Source of the DNA: Pseudomonas sp. Q2-TVG4-2
Lineage (GTDB): Bacteria; Pseudomonadota; Gammaproteobacteria; Pseudomonadales; Pseudomonadaceae
Direction of reading: 5' to 3'
Length of the DNA: 64,000 nucleotides
Assembly (NCBI RefSeq): GCF_013620795.1
Contig: NZ_LGLW01000003.1
Location: 1-64,000, forward strand
Shown one piece after another: positions 44,483 to 54,631 of this stretch. The notes under the pieces were generated by a model that saw only the letters and a program-made list of their open reading frames with translations, made no database searches and was not told the DNA's origin. Position 1 is the stretch's first letter. The number at the start of each line of letters is the position of its first letter. Position numbers and translations under genes: made by a program.

Positions 44483-45424
44483 ATGGGGCTCGACCCAGTA
44501 GTGCTGTTCTTCCTGTTCGGCCTATTTGCCGGGTTGGTGAAGAGCGAACTGAAACTGCCGCCAGCACTGTACGAAACGCTGTCCATACTGCTGTTGCTGG
44601 CTATCGGTTTGCACGGGGGTGTCGAGCTTGCCGAACAGGCCAGCGCGGCGCTGCTGGGTCAATCCGCCCTGGTACTGCTGCTGGGCTGCGCGCTGCCGCT
44701 GTTGGCCTTTCCGATGTTGCGCCTGCTGGGCTTTTCACGAATCGATTCGGCCAGCGTTGCGGCGCATTACGGTTCGGTGAGCGCTGGGACCTTCGCTGTG
44801 GTTGTGGCCTTCATGCTGGCCAACAAGATCGCGTTTGAAAGCTACATGCCGCTATTCGTGGCGATCTTGGAGATACCGGCGATTCTTGTCGGCATCGTTC
44901 TGGCCAAAGGCATCACCCGCGACACTAATTGGCGTGAGCTGGGCCGCGAGATCTTTCTCGGCAAAAGCATCATGCTGCTGCTGGGCGGGCTGATCATTGG
45001 TGCCATCGCCGGCAAGGAGAGCATCAAACCGCTCGAGCCGTTCTACACCAGTATGTTCAAGCCGGTGCTGGCGCTGTTCCTGCTGGAGATGGGCCTGATT
45101 GCTTCCGGCCAGCTTGGCTCGCTGCGCCGCTATGGCCTGCGCCTGGCAGTGTTCGGTCTGGGCATGCCCTTGCTTGGCGCGTTGATCGGGGCGTTGCTGG
45201 CGCGGCTGATGGGGCTTTCGCTCGGCGGTACGGCGATGCTCGCCACGCTGGCAGCCAGTGCGTCCTATATTGCCGTGCCGGCGGCCATGCGCCTGGCATT
45301 GCCCGAAGCCAACCCCTCGCTCTCGCTGACCGCGTCGCTGGGGATCACTTTTCCGTTCAACATCCTGGTCGGCATACCGCTGTATCTGGCGCTGGCCGAC
45401 ACCTTGATTGCCTGGGGGCTGTGA
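44483..45424 (+). CDS. SbtA-type sodium-dependent bicarbonate transporter
   Basis: 313 residues, about 10 membrane helices in two halves (ETLSILLLLAIGLHGGVEL, AHYGSVSAGTFAVVVAFM, HSA-like core). DUF897/SbtA family members in cyanobacteria import HCO3- with Na+. ATG at 44483 has GGAGG five bases upstream; earlier in-frame GTG/ATG codons lack one. The stop is adjacent to the SbtB-like gene. Its location directly after pyruvate carboxylase genes suggests bicarbonate supply for carboxylation. Confidence 0.85.
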   Translation: MGLDPVVLFFLFGLFAGLVKSELKLPPALYETLSILLLLAIGLHGGVELAEQASAALLGQSALVLLLGCALPLLAFPMLRLLGFSRIDSASVAAHYGSVSAGTFAVVVAFMLANKIAFESYMPLFVAILEIPAILVGIVLAKGITRDTNWRELGREIFLGKSIMLLLGGLIIGAIAGKESIKPLEPFYTSMFKPVLALFLLEMGLIASGQLGSLRRYGLRLAVFGLGMPLLGALIGALLARLMGLSLGGTAMLATLAASASYIAVPAAMRLALPEANPSLSLTASLGITFPFNILVGIPLYLALADTLIAWGL

Positions 45425-45426
45425 AC

Positions 45427-45729
45427 ATGACGACCGCGACACGAGCGCTGCTCACCGTTATCTGCGAAGCGGCGCTGGAAAAGAAGCTGGTGGCCGACCT
45501 CGATCACCTGGGTGCGCCTGGCTGGACCCTGTCCGAAGCGCGCGGACGAGGCAGCCGCGGCGTACGCAGCGCTGGCTGGGACACCGATAGCAACATTCGC
45601 CTGGAGGTCATCTGCAACCGCGAGCTGGCCGAGCGCATCGCCGAGCATTTGCAGGTCAGTTACTACGACAACTTCGCCATGGTCTGTTACCTCACCGACG
45701 TGCAGGTGCTGAGGCCAGGCAAGTTCTGA
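45427..45729 (+). CDS. SbtB-like PII-family protein
   Basis: 100 residues. PII-like ferredoxin fold with [19 protein letters not shown] (T-loop base, as in cyanobacterial SbtB) and [15 protein letters not shown]. It lacks a C-terminal redox CxxxxC extension. In cyanobacteria SbtB binds cyclic nucleotides or ADP and regulates SbtA; here pairing with SbtA in two overlapping or adjacent frames implies the same role. Upstream GTG codon at 45421 also possible. Confidence 0.82.
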   Translation: MTTATRALLTVICEAALEKKLVADLDHLGAPGWTLSEARGRGSRGVRSAGWDTDSNIRLEVICNRELAERIAEHLQVSYYDNFAMVCYLTDVQVLRPGKF

Positions 45730-45814
45730 TGGGCATGTCGAAGAATCGTGGCCGGCTGTGATGCGGCATGCAGATGAGGCGTCCATCCAACAGACCTGGT
45801 TGGAGCCGCACGAT

Positions 45815-46723
45815 ATGCAAGCGCTGCTTGAAGAAATTCTCGATGAAGTTCGCCCGTTGTTGGGGCAGGGCAAGGTAGCCGATTACATTCCTGCGCTTGC
45901 AGACGTGCCGGCTGACCAGCTGGGTATCGCCGTTTACAGTGCCTCGGGTGAGCTCTATCACGCCGGGGATGCCAAGACGCCTTTTTCGATCCAGAGCATT
46001 TCCAAGGTGTTCAGCCTGGTCCAGGCGATCCAGCATGGTGGTGAAACGCTGTGGGAGCGGCTGGGCCATGAGCCGTCCGGTCAGCCGTTCAACTCGCTGG
46101 TGCAGCTGGAGTTCGAGCGCGGCCGGCCGCGCAATCCCTTCATCAATGCAGGTGCGCTGGTGATCTGCGACATCAACCAGTCGCGCTTTGCCGTGCCGGC
46201 GCTGTCCATGCGCGACTTCGTACGGCACCTGTCGGGCAACCCGCTGATCGCATCCGATTCGCGGGTCGCGGAGTCGGAGTACCAGCACCGTGCGCGTAAT
46301 GCTGCGATGGCTTACCTGATGCAAGCCTTCGGCAACTTTCATAACGATGTTGAGGCGGTGCTGCGCAGCTATTTTCATCACTGCGCGCTGCGCATGAGCT
46401 GCATCGATCTGGCCCGCGCGTTCGGCTTCCTGGCCCGCGACGGGGCTTGCCTGGAGGGAGGCGAACCTGTGCTGAGCCCGCGCCAGGCCAAACAGGTCAA
46501 CGCCATCATGGCCACCAGCGGACTCTACGACGAGGCGGGCAACTTTGCCTATCGCGTCGGTTTGCCTGGCAAAAGCGGTGTCGGTGGCGGCATCGTCGCC
46601 GTGGTGCCGGGGCGTTTTACGGTCTGCGTCTGGTCGCCCGAATTGAATCAGGCCGGTAACTCGCTCATCGGCATGGCGGCCTTGGAGAAGCTATCGCAGC
46701 GCATTGGCTGGTCTATCTTCTGA
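45815..46723 (+). CDS. glsB: Glutaminase
   Basis: 302 residues from ATG 45815; upstream in-frame codons (GTG 45758) are less likely as the family begins at [20 protein letters not shown]. Serine-dependent beta-lactamase-like glutaminase with S61-I-S-K64 (SxxK), NPFINAGAL and [12 protein letters not shown]. Hydrolyses L-glutamine to glutamate and ammonia. Sits between sbtB and the carbonic anhydrase gene; a metabolic link is not obvious. Confidence 0.94.
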   Translation: MQALLEEILDEVRPLLGQGKVADYIPALADVPADQLGIAVYSASGELYHAGDAKTPFSIQSISKVFSLVQAIQHGGETLWERLGHEPSGQPFNSLVQLEFERGRPRNPFINAGALVICDINQSRFAVPALSMRDFVRHLSGNPLIASDSRVAESEYQHRARNAAMAYLMQAFGNFHNDVEAVLRSYFHHCALRMSCIDLARAFGFLARDGACLEGGEPVLSPRQAKQVNAIMATSGLYDEAGNFAYRVGLPGKSGVGGGIVAVVPGRFTVCVWSPELNQAGNSLIGMAALEKLSQRIGWSIF

Positions 46724-46850
46724 TGATGACTCGGGAGGCCCGGCTGCCACACGGGGCGCAGCCCCTTTCGTTACCGCCTGTCACATCTTCGCGGTGCCGA
46801 GCGCTCGGCGTGCACCGTCGAACCTATCCAACCACTAGAGAGATCGCGTT

Positions 46851-47546
46851 ATGAGTCTCGAAGACAAAACGACCGAAACAGCGCAGGAGGCGCTCGACAA
46901 TCTCATCGCGGGGGTCATGCAGTTCCGTGAAGAGGTCTACCCTGAGCAGCGCGAGTTGTTCAGCAAGCTGGCCCACGAGCAGACGCCGCGTGCCATGTTC
47001 ATCACCTGCGCAGATTCACGCATCCTGCCGGAGCTGATCACTCAGAGTTCGCCAGGTGATTTGTTCGTCACGCGTAACGTCGGCAACATCGTGCCGCCCT
47101 ACGGAATCATGAACGGCGGCGTGTCGACTGCCATCGAGTTTGCCGTGATGGCGCTCGGCGTGCATCACATCATCATCTGCGGCCACTCCGATTGCGGCGC
47201 AATGAAGGCGGTGCTGAATCCGAAGAGCCTGGACGGCATGCCGACCGTGAAGAGCTGGCTGCGCCATGCTGAGGTGGCACGAACGGTGGTGGAAGAGAAT
47301 TGCGGCTGCGCTGATCACAATACCCTGGGCGTCCTGACCGAGGAGAACGTGCTGGCCCAGCTCGATCACCTGCGTACGCACCCATCAGTAGCGGCGCGGC
47401 TTGCCAGCGGCCAGCTGTTCATCCACGGATGGGTATACAACATCGGTACCAGCGAGATCCGCGCCTACGATGCGGCACGAGGCGAGTTCCGTCTGATCGG
47501 CGACGGTCCGCTGCCGATGGCCACACCCAAATCACGCTACGTTTGA
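46851..47546 (+). CDS. Beta-carbonic anhydrase
   Basis: 231 residues. Zinc ligands C53, H112 and C115 with D55/R57 (CADSR, GHSDCGAM). Interconverts CO2 and HCO3-. Its nearness to the SbtA-type transporter and to pyruvate carboxylase fits a bicarbonate-provision neighbourhood. Own upstream gap of 127 bases, then a hairpin beyond its stop. Confidence 0.95.
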   Translation: MSLEDKTTETAQEALDNLIAGVMQFREEVYPEQRELFSKLAHEQTPRAMFITCADSRILPELITQSSPGDLFVTRNVGNIVPPYGIMNGGVSTAIEFAVMALGVHHIIICGHSDCGAMKAVLNPKSLDGMPTVKSWLRHAEVARTVVEENCGCADHNTLGVLTEENVLAQLDHLRTHPSVAARLASGQLFIHGWVYNIGTSEIRAYDAARGEFRLIGDGPLPMATPKSRYV

Positions 47547-47556
47547 GGTATCGAAG

Positions 47557-47579
47557 CAAGGCGCCGTTCGGGCGCCTTG
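47557..47579 (+). terminator. Hairpin after carbonic anhydrase
   Basis: CAAGGCGCC and GGCGCCTTG (9-base perfect arms) enclose GTTCG, 10 bases after the stop. Little T-run follows, so an imperfect intrinsic terminator. Confidence 0.6.
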
Positions 47580-47671
47580 TGGTTCAGCGATCGACCAACT
47601 GACGTAGCCGGCTGGCCTCGCGAACTCCCGACGTAGGGTTTCGGCCAGCGGGGTGGGGCGGGTCTTCGGTG

Positions 47672-48124
47672 CTACTTGTGCAGTACAAACTGACCGGTGA
47701 AACGCACGGCATCGCGGCCGTCAGCAGCGAGGATCCGGCTGTTCAGGGTGAGACGTGAGCGGCCGCGTCGGCGGTAGATGGTCTCGAAGCGGTTCCAGGC
47801 CTCCTCGCTTGGCGCCGAGCAGATGGCGGTGGCGTCGCCCACAACCGGAAGCGGATAGTCGATCTGTCCTTCGTGGATGACGATGTGCCCGTCTTCGATA
47901 CCTGCCTCCCGCAGACGCAAGAACAGCCAGCCCCAGCCAGCCAACACCGAGGCACAGTACAGGCTTCCGCCGAACATGCTGCTCTTGTGGTTGATGTTCG
48001 CTTGCAGCGGGACCTTCAAGCGCAGCTCATGGTCTTCCCAGCTATCGACTTGCAGGCCCATGGCTCGAGTCAATGGGATGTCGTGGTGCAGGGTGGCTTC
48101 CAAATGGCGGCTATCGCGGCTCAT
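47672..48124 (-). CDS. Hotdog-fold thioesterase (YiiD C-terminal type)
   Basis: 150 residues from ATG 48124. Hotdog-fold signatures HHDIPLTRAMGLQV, NHKSSMFGGSLY and YRRRGRSRLTLNSRI. Matches the YiiD C-terminal putative thioesterase family; probably acts on an acyl-CoA or acyl-ACP. The frame extends 16 codons upstream without a convincing start. Confidence 0.8.
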   Translation of the reverse strand: MSRDSRHLEATLHHDIPLTRAMGLQVDSWEDHELRLKVPLQANINHKSSMFGGSLYCASVLAGWGWLFLRLREAGIEDGHIVIHEGQIDYPLPVVGDATAICSAPSEEAWNRFETIYRRRGRSRLTLNSRILAADGRDAVRFTGQFVLHK

Positions 48125-48256
48125 GCCGGGCGGATTCCTAAACGTTTGCAGATACAGGCAGACGTCAAGCATGACTGCTGAGTCACGAGATTGCCAGTTT
48201 CCACGCGCGCTTTTTTGCGGGTTCTCAGACGCCGTTCGGCGGCTCGATCAGGCACC

Positions 48257-48661
48257 TCAGCGAACGGTGGTTTTCTGCTGGTAGGCGCAGTAACCGGGGC
48301 GTGGGCCGATCCTCGGATGGTTGCGGCAGGTGTCAGGTCGTTTGGCGTACACCGTGCATAAGCGGGTCTGGCGATCAAGGTAGAGGCAGTCGCCATTGGT
48401 CATGCGGGTCAGGGTGAAGATCCCGTGCTTTTGATTGAAGTGTTCGATGATACCGGCCTTGCTCAGGCGCTTTGCGACCTGTTTTGCCGGCTCGTCACGC
48501 TCGAAGGCATCGACCACCTCCAGGCGGATCAGGTCATCGATGCGTACCTCGACCGGCAAGGTGCAGCAGGTCGCGTGGCAATCCCCGCATAGGCCATTGC
48601 TGTAGCGAGCCCAAGTTTCCAGGCGGTCGGGGTCGGCAGAGGCAATCAGGCGGGTCTTCAT
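48257..48661 (-). CDS. YkgJ-family cysteine cluster protein
   Basis: 134 residues. Cysteines in CGDCHATCC, CLYLDRQTRLC and TCRNHPRIGPRPGYC form the metal-binding cluster (zinc or iron) of the YkgJ family. Function of the family is not established. Followed by a short gap to the thioesterase gene on the same strand. Confidence 0.85.
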   Translation of the reverse strand: MKTRLIASADPDRLETWARYSNGLCGDCHATCCTLPVEVRIDDLIRLEVVDAFERDEPAKQVAKRLSKAGIIEHFNQKHGIFTLTRMTNGDCLYLDRQTRLCTVYAKRPDTCRNHPRIGPRPGYCAYQQKTTVR

Positions 48662-48859
48662 GGCGGCGGTTTCGGTAATGGCGGCGCGCGATCATAACGA
48701 TCACGGGTGGAATTTCCAGCGAATCCGACGAGTCGAACCACGGACAGGCGGTCGCGCAGACTCGGCCGAAACCTGCAAACCTGTCTGCATTGCCCTTTGC
48801 GAGGTAGCCCGGTGCTGCCATGAGCGCATTCTCATTCCCTAGCTCCATGAGGTCTGTCC

Positions 48860-51319
48860 ATGACGCAAGAGTCGACTGTCCCCAACGCCGATGAAGTCAC
48901 GGCCTTCCGCAACGCGATCATCAGTAAGCTGACCTATTCGATCGGCAAGGACCCGGAACACGCCTCCGACCACGACTGGTTCGAGGCGGTGGCGTTGGCC
49001 ACTCGCGACCGTATGATCGACCAGTGGATGGACCGTACGCGTGAGGGATACCGCGAGGGTAAGAAGCGCGTGTATTACCTCTCGCTGGAATTTCTCATCG
49101 GTCGGCTGCTCACCGACAGTTTGAGCAACCTGGGGCTGCTCGATACTGCCCGCCAGGCGCTGGCTGACGTCGATGTCGACTTCGAGCGCATTCGCCTGAC
49201 CGAACCGGACGCAGCGCTGGGCAATGGCGGCCTGGGTCGCCTGGCGGCTTGTTTCATGGAAAGTATGGCGACGCTGGGCATCGCCGCCCATGGTTACGGG
49301 ATTCGCTACGATCACGGACTTTTCCGCCAGGCCATCGTCGATGGATGGCAGCATGAACAGACCGAAACCTGGCTGAATTTCGGCAATCCCTGGGAATTCG
49401 AACGCCCCGAGGTCAGCTATCTGATTGGTTTCGGCGGCAGCGTCACGGCCATGCCGCACGATGCGGCCGGGCAAGAGCAGCCCAAGCACTTCTGGCATTG
49501 GGCCGAAGGCGTGCGCGCCATTGCTTACGACACACCGGTGGTCGGCTGGCGCGGGGCGAGTGTGAATACGCTGCGGCTTTGGCGTGCCCGCGCCGAGGCG
49601 GATTTCCATCTGGAACGCTTCAACGCTGGCGACCATATCGGTGCGGTCGCGGAGGAAGCCCGCGCCGAAAGCATCTCGCGGGTGCTGTATCCGGCCGACA
49701 GCACCGAAGCCGGTCAGGAGCTTCGCCTGCGTCAGGAGTATTTCTTTGTCGCCGCCTCGTTGCAGGACCTGATACGGCGGCACCTGGATCAGCGTGGCAC
49801 GCTGCTGAACCTGCCCGAGTTCGCCGCCATCCAGCTCAACGACACCCACCCGGCGATCGCCGTGGCGGAGCTGATGCGACTGTTGGTCGATGTGCACGAC
49901 ATTCCCTGGCGCAAGGCCTGGGAGCTCACCGTCGGCACCCTGTCTTATACCAACCACACACTGCTGCCGGAGGCTCTAGAAACCTGGCCCGTGGGACTGA
50001 TGGAACGCCTGCTGCCGCGCCACATGCAGATCATCTACCTGATCAACGCGCAACATCTCGATGCGCTGCGCGAACGCGGCGTACACAACCTAGACCTGCT
50101 GCGCTCGGTGTCGCTGATCGAGGAAGGGCATGGCCGCCGGGTGCGCATGGGCAATCTGGCATTCCTCGGTTCGCACTCCATCAATGGCGTGTCGGCTCTG
50201 CATACCGGGCTGATGCGCGAAACGGTATTTACCGACCTGCATGCGCTGTATCCGAAACGCATCAGCAACAAGACCAACGGGATCACCTTCCGCCGCTGGC
50301 TGTACCAGTCCAATCCCCAGCTGACCCGGTTGCTGGTTGAACACGTCGGTAACGAGCTGCTCGACGCACCGGAAACCATGCTGCGCCAGCTGGAGCCTTT
50401 CGCCGATCAGCCGGATTTCCGCGCTCGATTCGCCGCTCAGCGATTGGACAACAAGCAGCTTCTGGCTCGCATGATTCAAGAGCGACTGGGCATCAGCGTC
50501 GATCCGAATGCGTTGTTTGATGTGCACGTCAAACGCATCCATGAATACAAACGCCAGCTGCTCAATCTGTTGCACACCGTGGCGCTGTATCAGGCGATTC
50601 GCTCCGATCCGGGCAGTCACTGGGTGCCGCGAGTGAAGATTTTTGCCGGTAAGGCAGCGGCCAGTTACCACACGGCCAAGTTGATCATCAAACTGACCAA
50701 CGACATCGCGCGGACCATCAATGATGACCCGACGGTGCGCGGCCTGCTCAAGGTGGTGTTCCTGCCCAACTACAACGTCAGTCTGGCCGAACGCATTATC
50801 CCCGCTGCTGATTTGTCCGAACAAATCTCCACCGCAGGGCTCGAGGCCTCAGGCACCAGCAACATGAAGTTCGCCCTCAACGGCGCGCTGACGATCGGCA
50901 CGCTCGATGGCGCCAACGTCGAAATGTGCGACCAGATCGGTGCCGAGCACATGTTTATCTTCGGCATGACCGCCCAGGAGGTCGAGGCGCGCAAGCAAGC
51001 CAATGAGTACAACGCCGAGGCCACCATCATCGATTCACCGCGGCTCAATGAAGTGCTGATGGCGATTCGCAACGGTGCCTTCTCGGCGGACGACCCAGCG
51101 CGCTACACGGCCTTGATCGATGGTCTCAAATGGCACGACACCTTCATGGTCTGCGCCGACTTCGAGGCGTATTGGCAAGCGCAGCTGGAGGTCGAGGCGC
51201 GCTGGCGTGATGCCGACAGCTGGTGGCGTTCCGCTGTGTTGAACACCGCCCGCACCGGCTGGTTTTCCTCGGACCGGACCATCCGCGAGTACGCCGAGGA
51301 GATCTGGAAGGTGCTCTGA
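48860..51319 (+). CDS. glgP: Glycogen phosphorylase
   Basis: 819 residues. Releases glucose 1-phosphate from glycogen or maltodextrin. GNGGLGRLAACFMES, HDAAG-type loop, TNHTLLPEALETW, KRIHEYKRQLLN and the PLP lysine segment ASGTSNMKFALNG are all visible. An AGGT-type ribosome binding site precedes the ATG. Neighbours fructose-bisphosphatase, consistent with carbon storage and gluconeogenesis. Confidence 0.96.
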   Translation: MTQESTVPNADEVTAFRNAIISKLTYSIGKDPEHASDHDWFEAVALATRDRMIDQWMDRTREGYREGKKRVYYLSLEFLIGRLLTDSLSNLGLLDTARQALADVDVDFERIRLTEPDAALGNGGLGRLAACFMESMATLGIAAHGYGIRYDHGLFRQAIVDGWQHEQTETWLNFGNPWEFERPEVSYLIGFGGSVTAMPHDAAGQEQPKHFWHWAEGVRAIAYDTPVVGWRGASVNTLRLWRARAEADFHLERFNAGDHIGAVAEEARAESISRVLYPADSTEAGQELRLRQEYFFVAASLQDLIRRHLDQRGTLLNLPEFAAIQLNDTHPAIAVAELMRLLVDVHDIPWRKAWELTVGTLSYTNHTLLPEALETWPVGLMERLLPRHMQIIYLINAQHLDALRERGVHNLDLLRSVSLIEEGHGRRVRMGNLAFLGSHSINGVSALHTGLMRETVFTDLHALYPKRISNKTNGITFRRWLYQSNPQLTRLLVEHVGNELLDAPETMLRQLEPFADQPDFRARFAAQRLDNKQLLARMIQERLGISVDPNALFDVHVKRIHEYKRQLLNLLHTVALYQAIRSDPGSHWVPRVKIFAGKAAASYHTAKLIIKLTNDIARTINDDPTVRGLLKVVFLPNYNVSLAERIIPAADLSEQISTAGLEASGTSNMKFALNGALTIGTLDGANVEMCDQIGAEHMFIFGMTAQEVEARKQANEYNAEATIIDSPRLNEVLMAIRNGAFSADDPARYTALIDGLKWHDTFMVCADFEAYWQAQLEVEARWRDADSWWRSAVLNTARTGWFSSDRTIREYAEEIWKVL

Positions 51320-51529
51320 TGCATTGATCGAGTCGCTCTGTAGCCGCGACAGGCTGCAGGGCGATCGGTTCGACGGCCGCAAGGCGCCTGCTAGAGCGGG
51401 TAGTGAAAGACGCTGCAGGCACTTTGCCGCTGCGCTGAACTCTGCGGCCCCTGGACGGGTCTGAGGGAGGGTTAGTTTCCCCATGGCCTGCTAAACTGCG
51501 CGGGTTTATCCATCCTCCGGAGTCATTTC

Positions 51530-52540
51530 ATGTCACGCGTAACCCTGAGTCGCTACCTGATCGAGCAGACCCGCAGCAACAACACCCCTGCAGATCTGCG
51601 GTTCCTTATCGAGGTAGTGGCTCGAGCGTGCAAGGAGATCAGCCACGCCGTCTCCAAGGGTGCGCTGGGCGGTGTGCTCGGCAGCGCCGATAGCGAGAAC
51701 ATCCAAGGCGAAGTGCAGAAGAAGCTCGACGTTCTTTCCAACGAAATCCTGCTCGAAGCCAACGAGTGGGGCGGCCATCTGGCCGGCATGGCGTCGGAAG
51801 AAATGGATAACGCCTATCAGATCCCCGGCAAATACCCAAAAGGTGCCTACCTGCTGGTCTTCGATCCGCTGGACGGCTCCAGCAACATCGACGTCAACGT
51901 CTCGGTCGGTACTATCTTCTCCGTGCTGCGTTGCCCAGGCGAATGCTTCAGTCAGAATGATGCGCTCGGCGAGGAGGCCTTCCTCCAGCCCGGCACCAAG
52001 CAGGTAGCCGCCGGTTATGCGATCTACGGACCGCAGACCATGTTGATGCTGACGCTGGGCAACGGCGTCATGGGCTTCACGCTGGATCGCGAACTGGGCA
52101 GCTTCGTGCTCACCCATGAAAACATCCGCGTACCGGAAAGCACCGCTGAATTCGCTATCAACATGTCCAATCAACGCCACTGGGAAGCACCGGTGCAGCG
52201 TTACGTCAGCGAGCTGCTGGCCGGCACCGAAGGCCCGCTGAACAAGAATTACAACATGCGCTGGATCGCCTCGATGGTGGCCGACGTGCATCGCATCCTC
52301 ACTCGCGGCGGCATGTTCATGTACCCACGCGACTCCCGCGAGCCAGGCAAGGCTGGCAAGCTGCGCTTGATGTACGAAGCCAACCCGATGTCCTTCATCA
52401 TCGAGCAAGCCGGCGGAGCGGCAACCACGGGCACTCAGCGCATCCTCGATGTTCAACCCGAATCCCTGCACCAGCGCGTACCGGTTTTCCTCGGCTCTAA
52501 GGAAGAAGTCGAGCGTGTCACCGGCTACCACCAGGGCTGA
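51530..52540 (+). CDS. fbp: Fructose-1,6-bisphosphatase class 1
   Basis: 336 residues. Metal-binding [26 protein letters not shown] and GGAAT-type C-terminal motif. Gluconeogenic step from fructose 1,6-bisphosphate to fructose 6-phosphate. Good GGAG ribosome binding site. A 210-base gap separates it from glgP. Confidence 0.96.
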   Translation: MSRVTLSRYLIEQTRSNNTPADLRFLIEVVARACKEISHAVSKGALGGVLGSADSENIQGEVQKKLDVLSNEILLEANEWGGHLAGMASEEMDNAYQIPGKYPKGAYLLVFDPLDGSSNIDVNVSVGTIFSVLRCPGECFSQNDALGEEAFLQPGTKQVAAGYAIYGPQTMLMLTLGNGVMGFTLDRELGSFVLTHENIRVPESTAEFAINMSNQRHWEAPVQRYVSELLAGTEGPLNKNYNMRWIASMVADVHRILTRGGMFMYPRDSREPGKAGKLRLMYEANPMSFIIEQAGGAATTGTQRILDVQPESLHQRVPVFLGSKEEVERVTGYHQG

Positions 52541-52543
52541 CCG

Positions 52544-53146
52544 GTGCAGGCGCCCTGGCTGGAGTTGCTGACATGGTGGTTCGGCGAGGGCGCCACTGCC
52601 AATGAGATCGCCAAGGAAAAGCAAGGGCTATGGTTCGGCTACAAGCCTGAACAGGACGCCGAAGCCCGTGCCCGCTTCGGCGATCTGACCGACCAAGCCT
52701 TGGTCGGTGGGCTGGGCGACTGGACCGAGTCGCCGCATGGTTGGCTGGCGCTGGTACTGCTGCTCGATCAGCTGCCCCGCATGATCTATCGCGACACCCC
52801 GCAGGCCTTCGCCGGTGACCAGCGCGCCCTGCAGCTGGTTCGCGAAGGCATGGCGCACGGCGGGGATGTGCTGCTCGCTCCGATTCAGCGCGTGTTCATC
52901 TATCTGGTACTCGAACATGCCGAAAACCTGCAAATACAGGAACAGGCCGTTGCGCAGTTCCAAGTGCTCCACGGGCTTGTCGCGCCCGAAGAACAGCCGA
53001 TATTTGACGGCTTCCTCGACTTTGCAGAGCGCCATCGTAACGTGATCGCGAGGTTCGGTCGTTTTCCGCATCGCAACGAGGTGCTCGGTCGGGAATCCAC
53101 TGAGACCGAGCAGACATTTCTGGCCACGCCCGGCTCGCGCTTCTAG
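52544..53146 (+). CDS. DUF924 family protein
   Basis: 200 residues, GTG start three bases after the fbp stop. Family motifs LTWWFGEG, LALVLLLDQLPRMIYRDTPQAFAGD and FIYLVLEHAE; TPR-like all-helical fold of unknown function. Probably co-transcribed with fbp. Confidence 0.87.
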   Translation: MQAPWLELLTWWFGEGATANEIAKEKQGLWFGYKPEQDAEARARFGDLTDQALVGGLGDWTESPHGWLALVLLLDQLPRMIYRDTPQAFAGDQRALQLVREGMAHGGDVLLAPIQRVFIYLVLEHAENLQIQEQAVAQFQVLHGLVAPEEQPIFDGFLDFAERHRNVIARFGRFPHRNEVLGRESTETEQTFLATPGSRF

Positions 53147-53238
53147 TCGGCGGCGGGTACGCTCACGGCTCGTCTCCTGAGCCTTATCCGAGACGTGGCC
53201 AAGCAGGGCCAGCCTCCGACCAACCCAAGGAACCTGTC

Positions 53239-53493
53239 ATGTCGTTGCGTCATCTATCGTTGATCATCGCCGTTGTGCTGCTCGCTGCCTGCAGCCCGGT
53301 CACCCAGGAAAATTTCGCCAAGCTGCAGGCCGGCATGTCGCGTGCGGAGGTCGAAAAACTGCTCGGCAAGCCGGGCGAATGCGCCGGCGCGCTGGGTATG
53401 TCCAGCTGCACCTGGGGGCAGAAAAACCGTTTCATCAGCATTCAGTTTGCCGGCGATAAGGTGATGATGTTTTCTGGCCAAGGCCTGAAATGA
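53239..53493 (+). CDS. Small lipoprotein with SmpA/BamE-like domain
   Basis: 84 residues. Lipobox LLAACSP at residues 14-20, then GMSRAEVEKLLGKPGEC, the BamE/SmpA-like repeat. Outer-membrane lipoprotein of unknown role. Ribosome site AAGGAA upstream. Adjacent to the lipocalin gene on the same strand. Confidence 0.8.
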   Translation: MSLRHLSLIIAVVLLAACSPVTQENFAKLQAGMSRAEVEKLLGKPGECAGALGMSSCTWGQKNRFISIQFAGDKVMMFSGQGLK

Positions 53494-53505
53494 GGAGGGC
53501 TCTGT

Positions 53506-54054
53506 ATGCGTCTGCTCACGACGCTGTGCTGTGTACTGTTGATTGCCGGATGTGCACGCTCGGGTGATCGCCAAGCGCCCGAGACGGTTGGGCAGGTCGA
53601 CCTGCAACGCTACCAGGGGACCTGGTATGAACTGGCGCGTCTGCCAATGTTTTTCCAGCGCGACTGCGTGCGTTCGCAGGCCAACTACCAGTTGCAGGAC
53701 AATGGCAGAGTGGCGGTGACCAATCGCTGCGAAACCAAAGACGGCGAATGGAAACAGGTCCAGGGCGAAGCGTTCCCCCAGCAGGCGGGGCAGACCGACA
53801 AGCTCTGGGTTCGTTTCGATAACTGGTTCAGCAATCTCTTTCCGGGGCTAACCAAGGGTCACTACTGGATTCTCTACCTCGACGACGATTACAGCGTGGC
53901 GCTGGTGGGGAGCCCGGACCGCGAATACCTCTGGTTGCTTTCGCGAGAAGCCGAAGTCACCCCTGCGACGCGCGACAAATTGCTCGATGAGGCGCGTCAG
54001 CGTGGCTATGACGTCAGTGAGCTGATCTGGCGCGGCGAACCGGAATCGGCCTGA
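53506..54054 (+). CDS. Bacterial lipocalin (Blc-like lipoprotein)
   Basis: 182 residues. Lipobox LIAGCAR, lipocalin signature DLQRYQGTWYELARLPMFFQR and RYQG to WILYLDDDYSVALVGSPDREYLWLLSR. Binds lipids in the outer membrane envelope. Follows the SmpA-like lipoprotein gene by 12 bases. Confidence 0.93.
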   Translation: MRLLTTLCCVLLIAGCARSGDRQAPETVGQVDLQRYQGTWYELARLPMFFQRDCVRSQANYQLQDNGRVAVTNRCETKDGEWKQVQGEAFPQQAGQTDKLWVRFDNWFSNLFPGLTKGHYWILYLDDDYSVALVGSPDREYLWLLSREAEVTPATRDKLLDEARQRGYDVSELIWRGEPESA

Positions 54055-54124
54055 ACCCGGCTGAGCCACGACTGCTGACTGGCGTACTGGACACACTTCT
54101 CTCCCCGGATCGGTGGCGCTGCGG

Positions 54125-54556
54125 CTACTCCCAGTTCAATCGCGCCAACAGCCATTCGCCGTCCTCCCGCCACCACTCGAGCCTGACGTGATAATGGCCG
54201 ACGCGTTGGGGTAGCCAGCGCTCGGCGCCGGTCAGGGCTACCTGAGCCTCGCTGTAGCCCTTGTCGGGGTAGGTTGGGTCGATCCAGCTCTGGCGGTTCA
54301 GGGCGATCACTCCTACATTGCCATGACGCAGGAACATCAGCGCGGCCGTGCGCTGCACCCAGTCGCGATCGAGTCGCTGGTTAGCGCTGAACTCGGGATG
54401 GATCCGCCCCATCAGCTCCCCTTTGTCCTTGTTTTCGATGCTGTCTTGCAGCGATTGCGCCGCGGACTCCAGCGCCGTCTGGGAATCCTCCCGGCCACAA
54501 CCGGCCAGCAGCAGCGTAACCGCCACTGCAGCTGCGGCTAATTTCCATAGGGGCAT
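54125..54556 (-). CDS. Hypothetical lipoprotein
   Basis: 143 residues from ATG 54556; lipobox LLAGCGRE. The rest (SLQDSIENKDKGELMGRIHPEFSAN, and a Trp-rich C-terminus) looks like a nuclear transport factor 2-type fold but is not assigned. Convergent with the lipocalin gene. Confidence 0.75.
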   Translation of the reverse strand: MPLWKLAAAAVAVTLLLAGCGREDSQTALESAAQSLQDSIENKDKGELMGRIHPEFSANQRLDRDWVQRTAALMFLRHGNVGVIALNRQSWIDPTYPDKGYSEAQVALTGAERWLPQRVGHYHVRLEWWREDGEWLLARLNWE

Positions 54557-54631
54557 GCCGAACCTCTCGAACCTCGTTATGATGCCGGAAACGTCAGGCA
54601 AGTCCCCGACCTACCGACCACGGAGTGTGCC

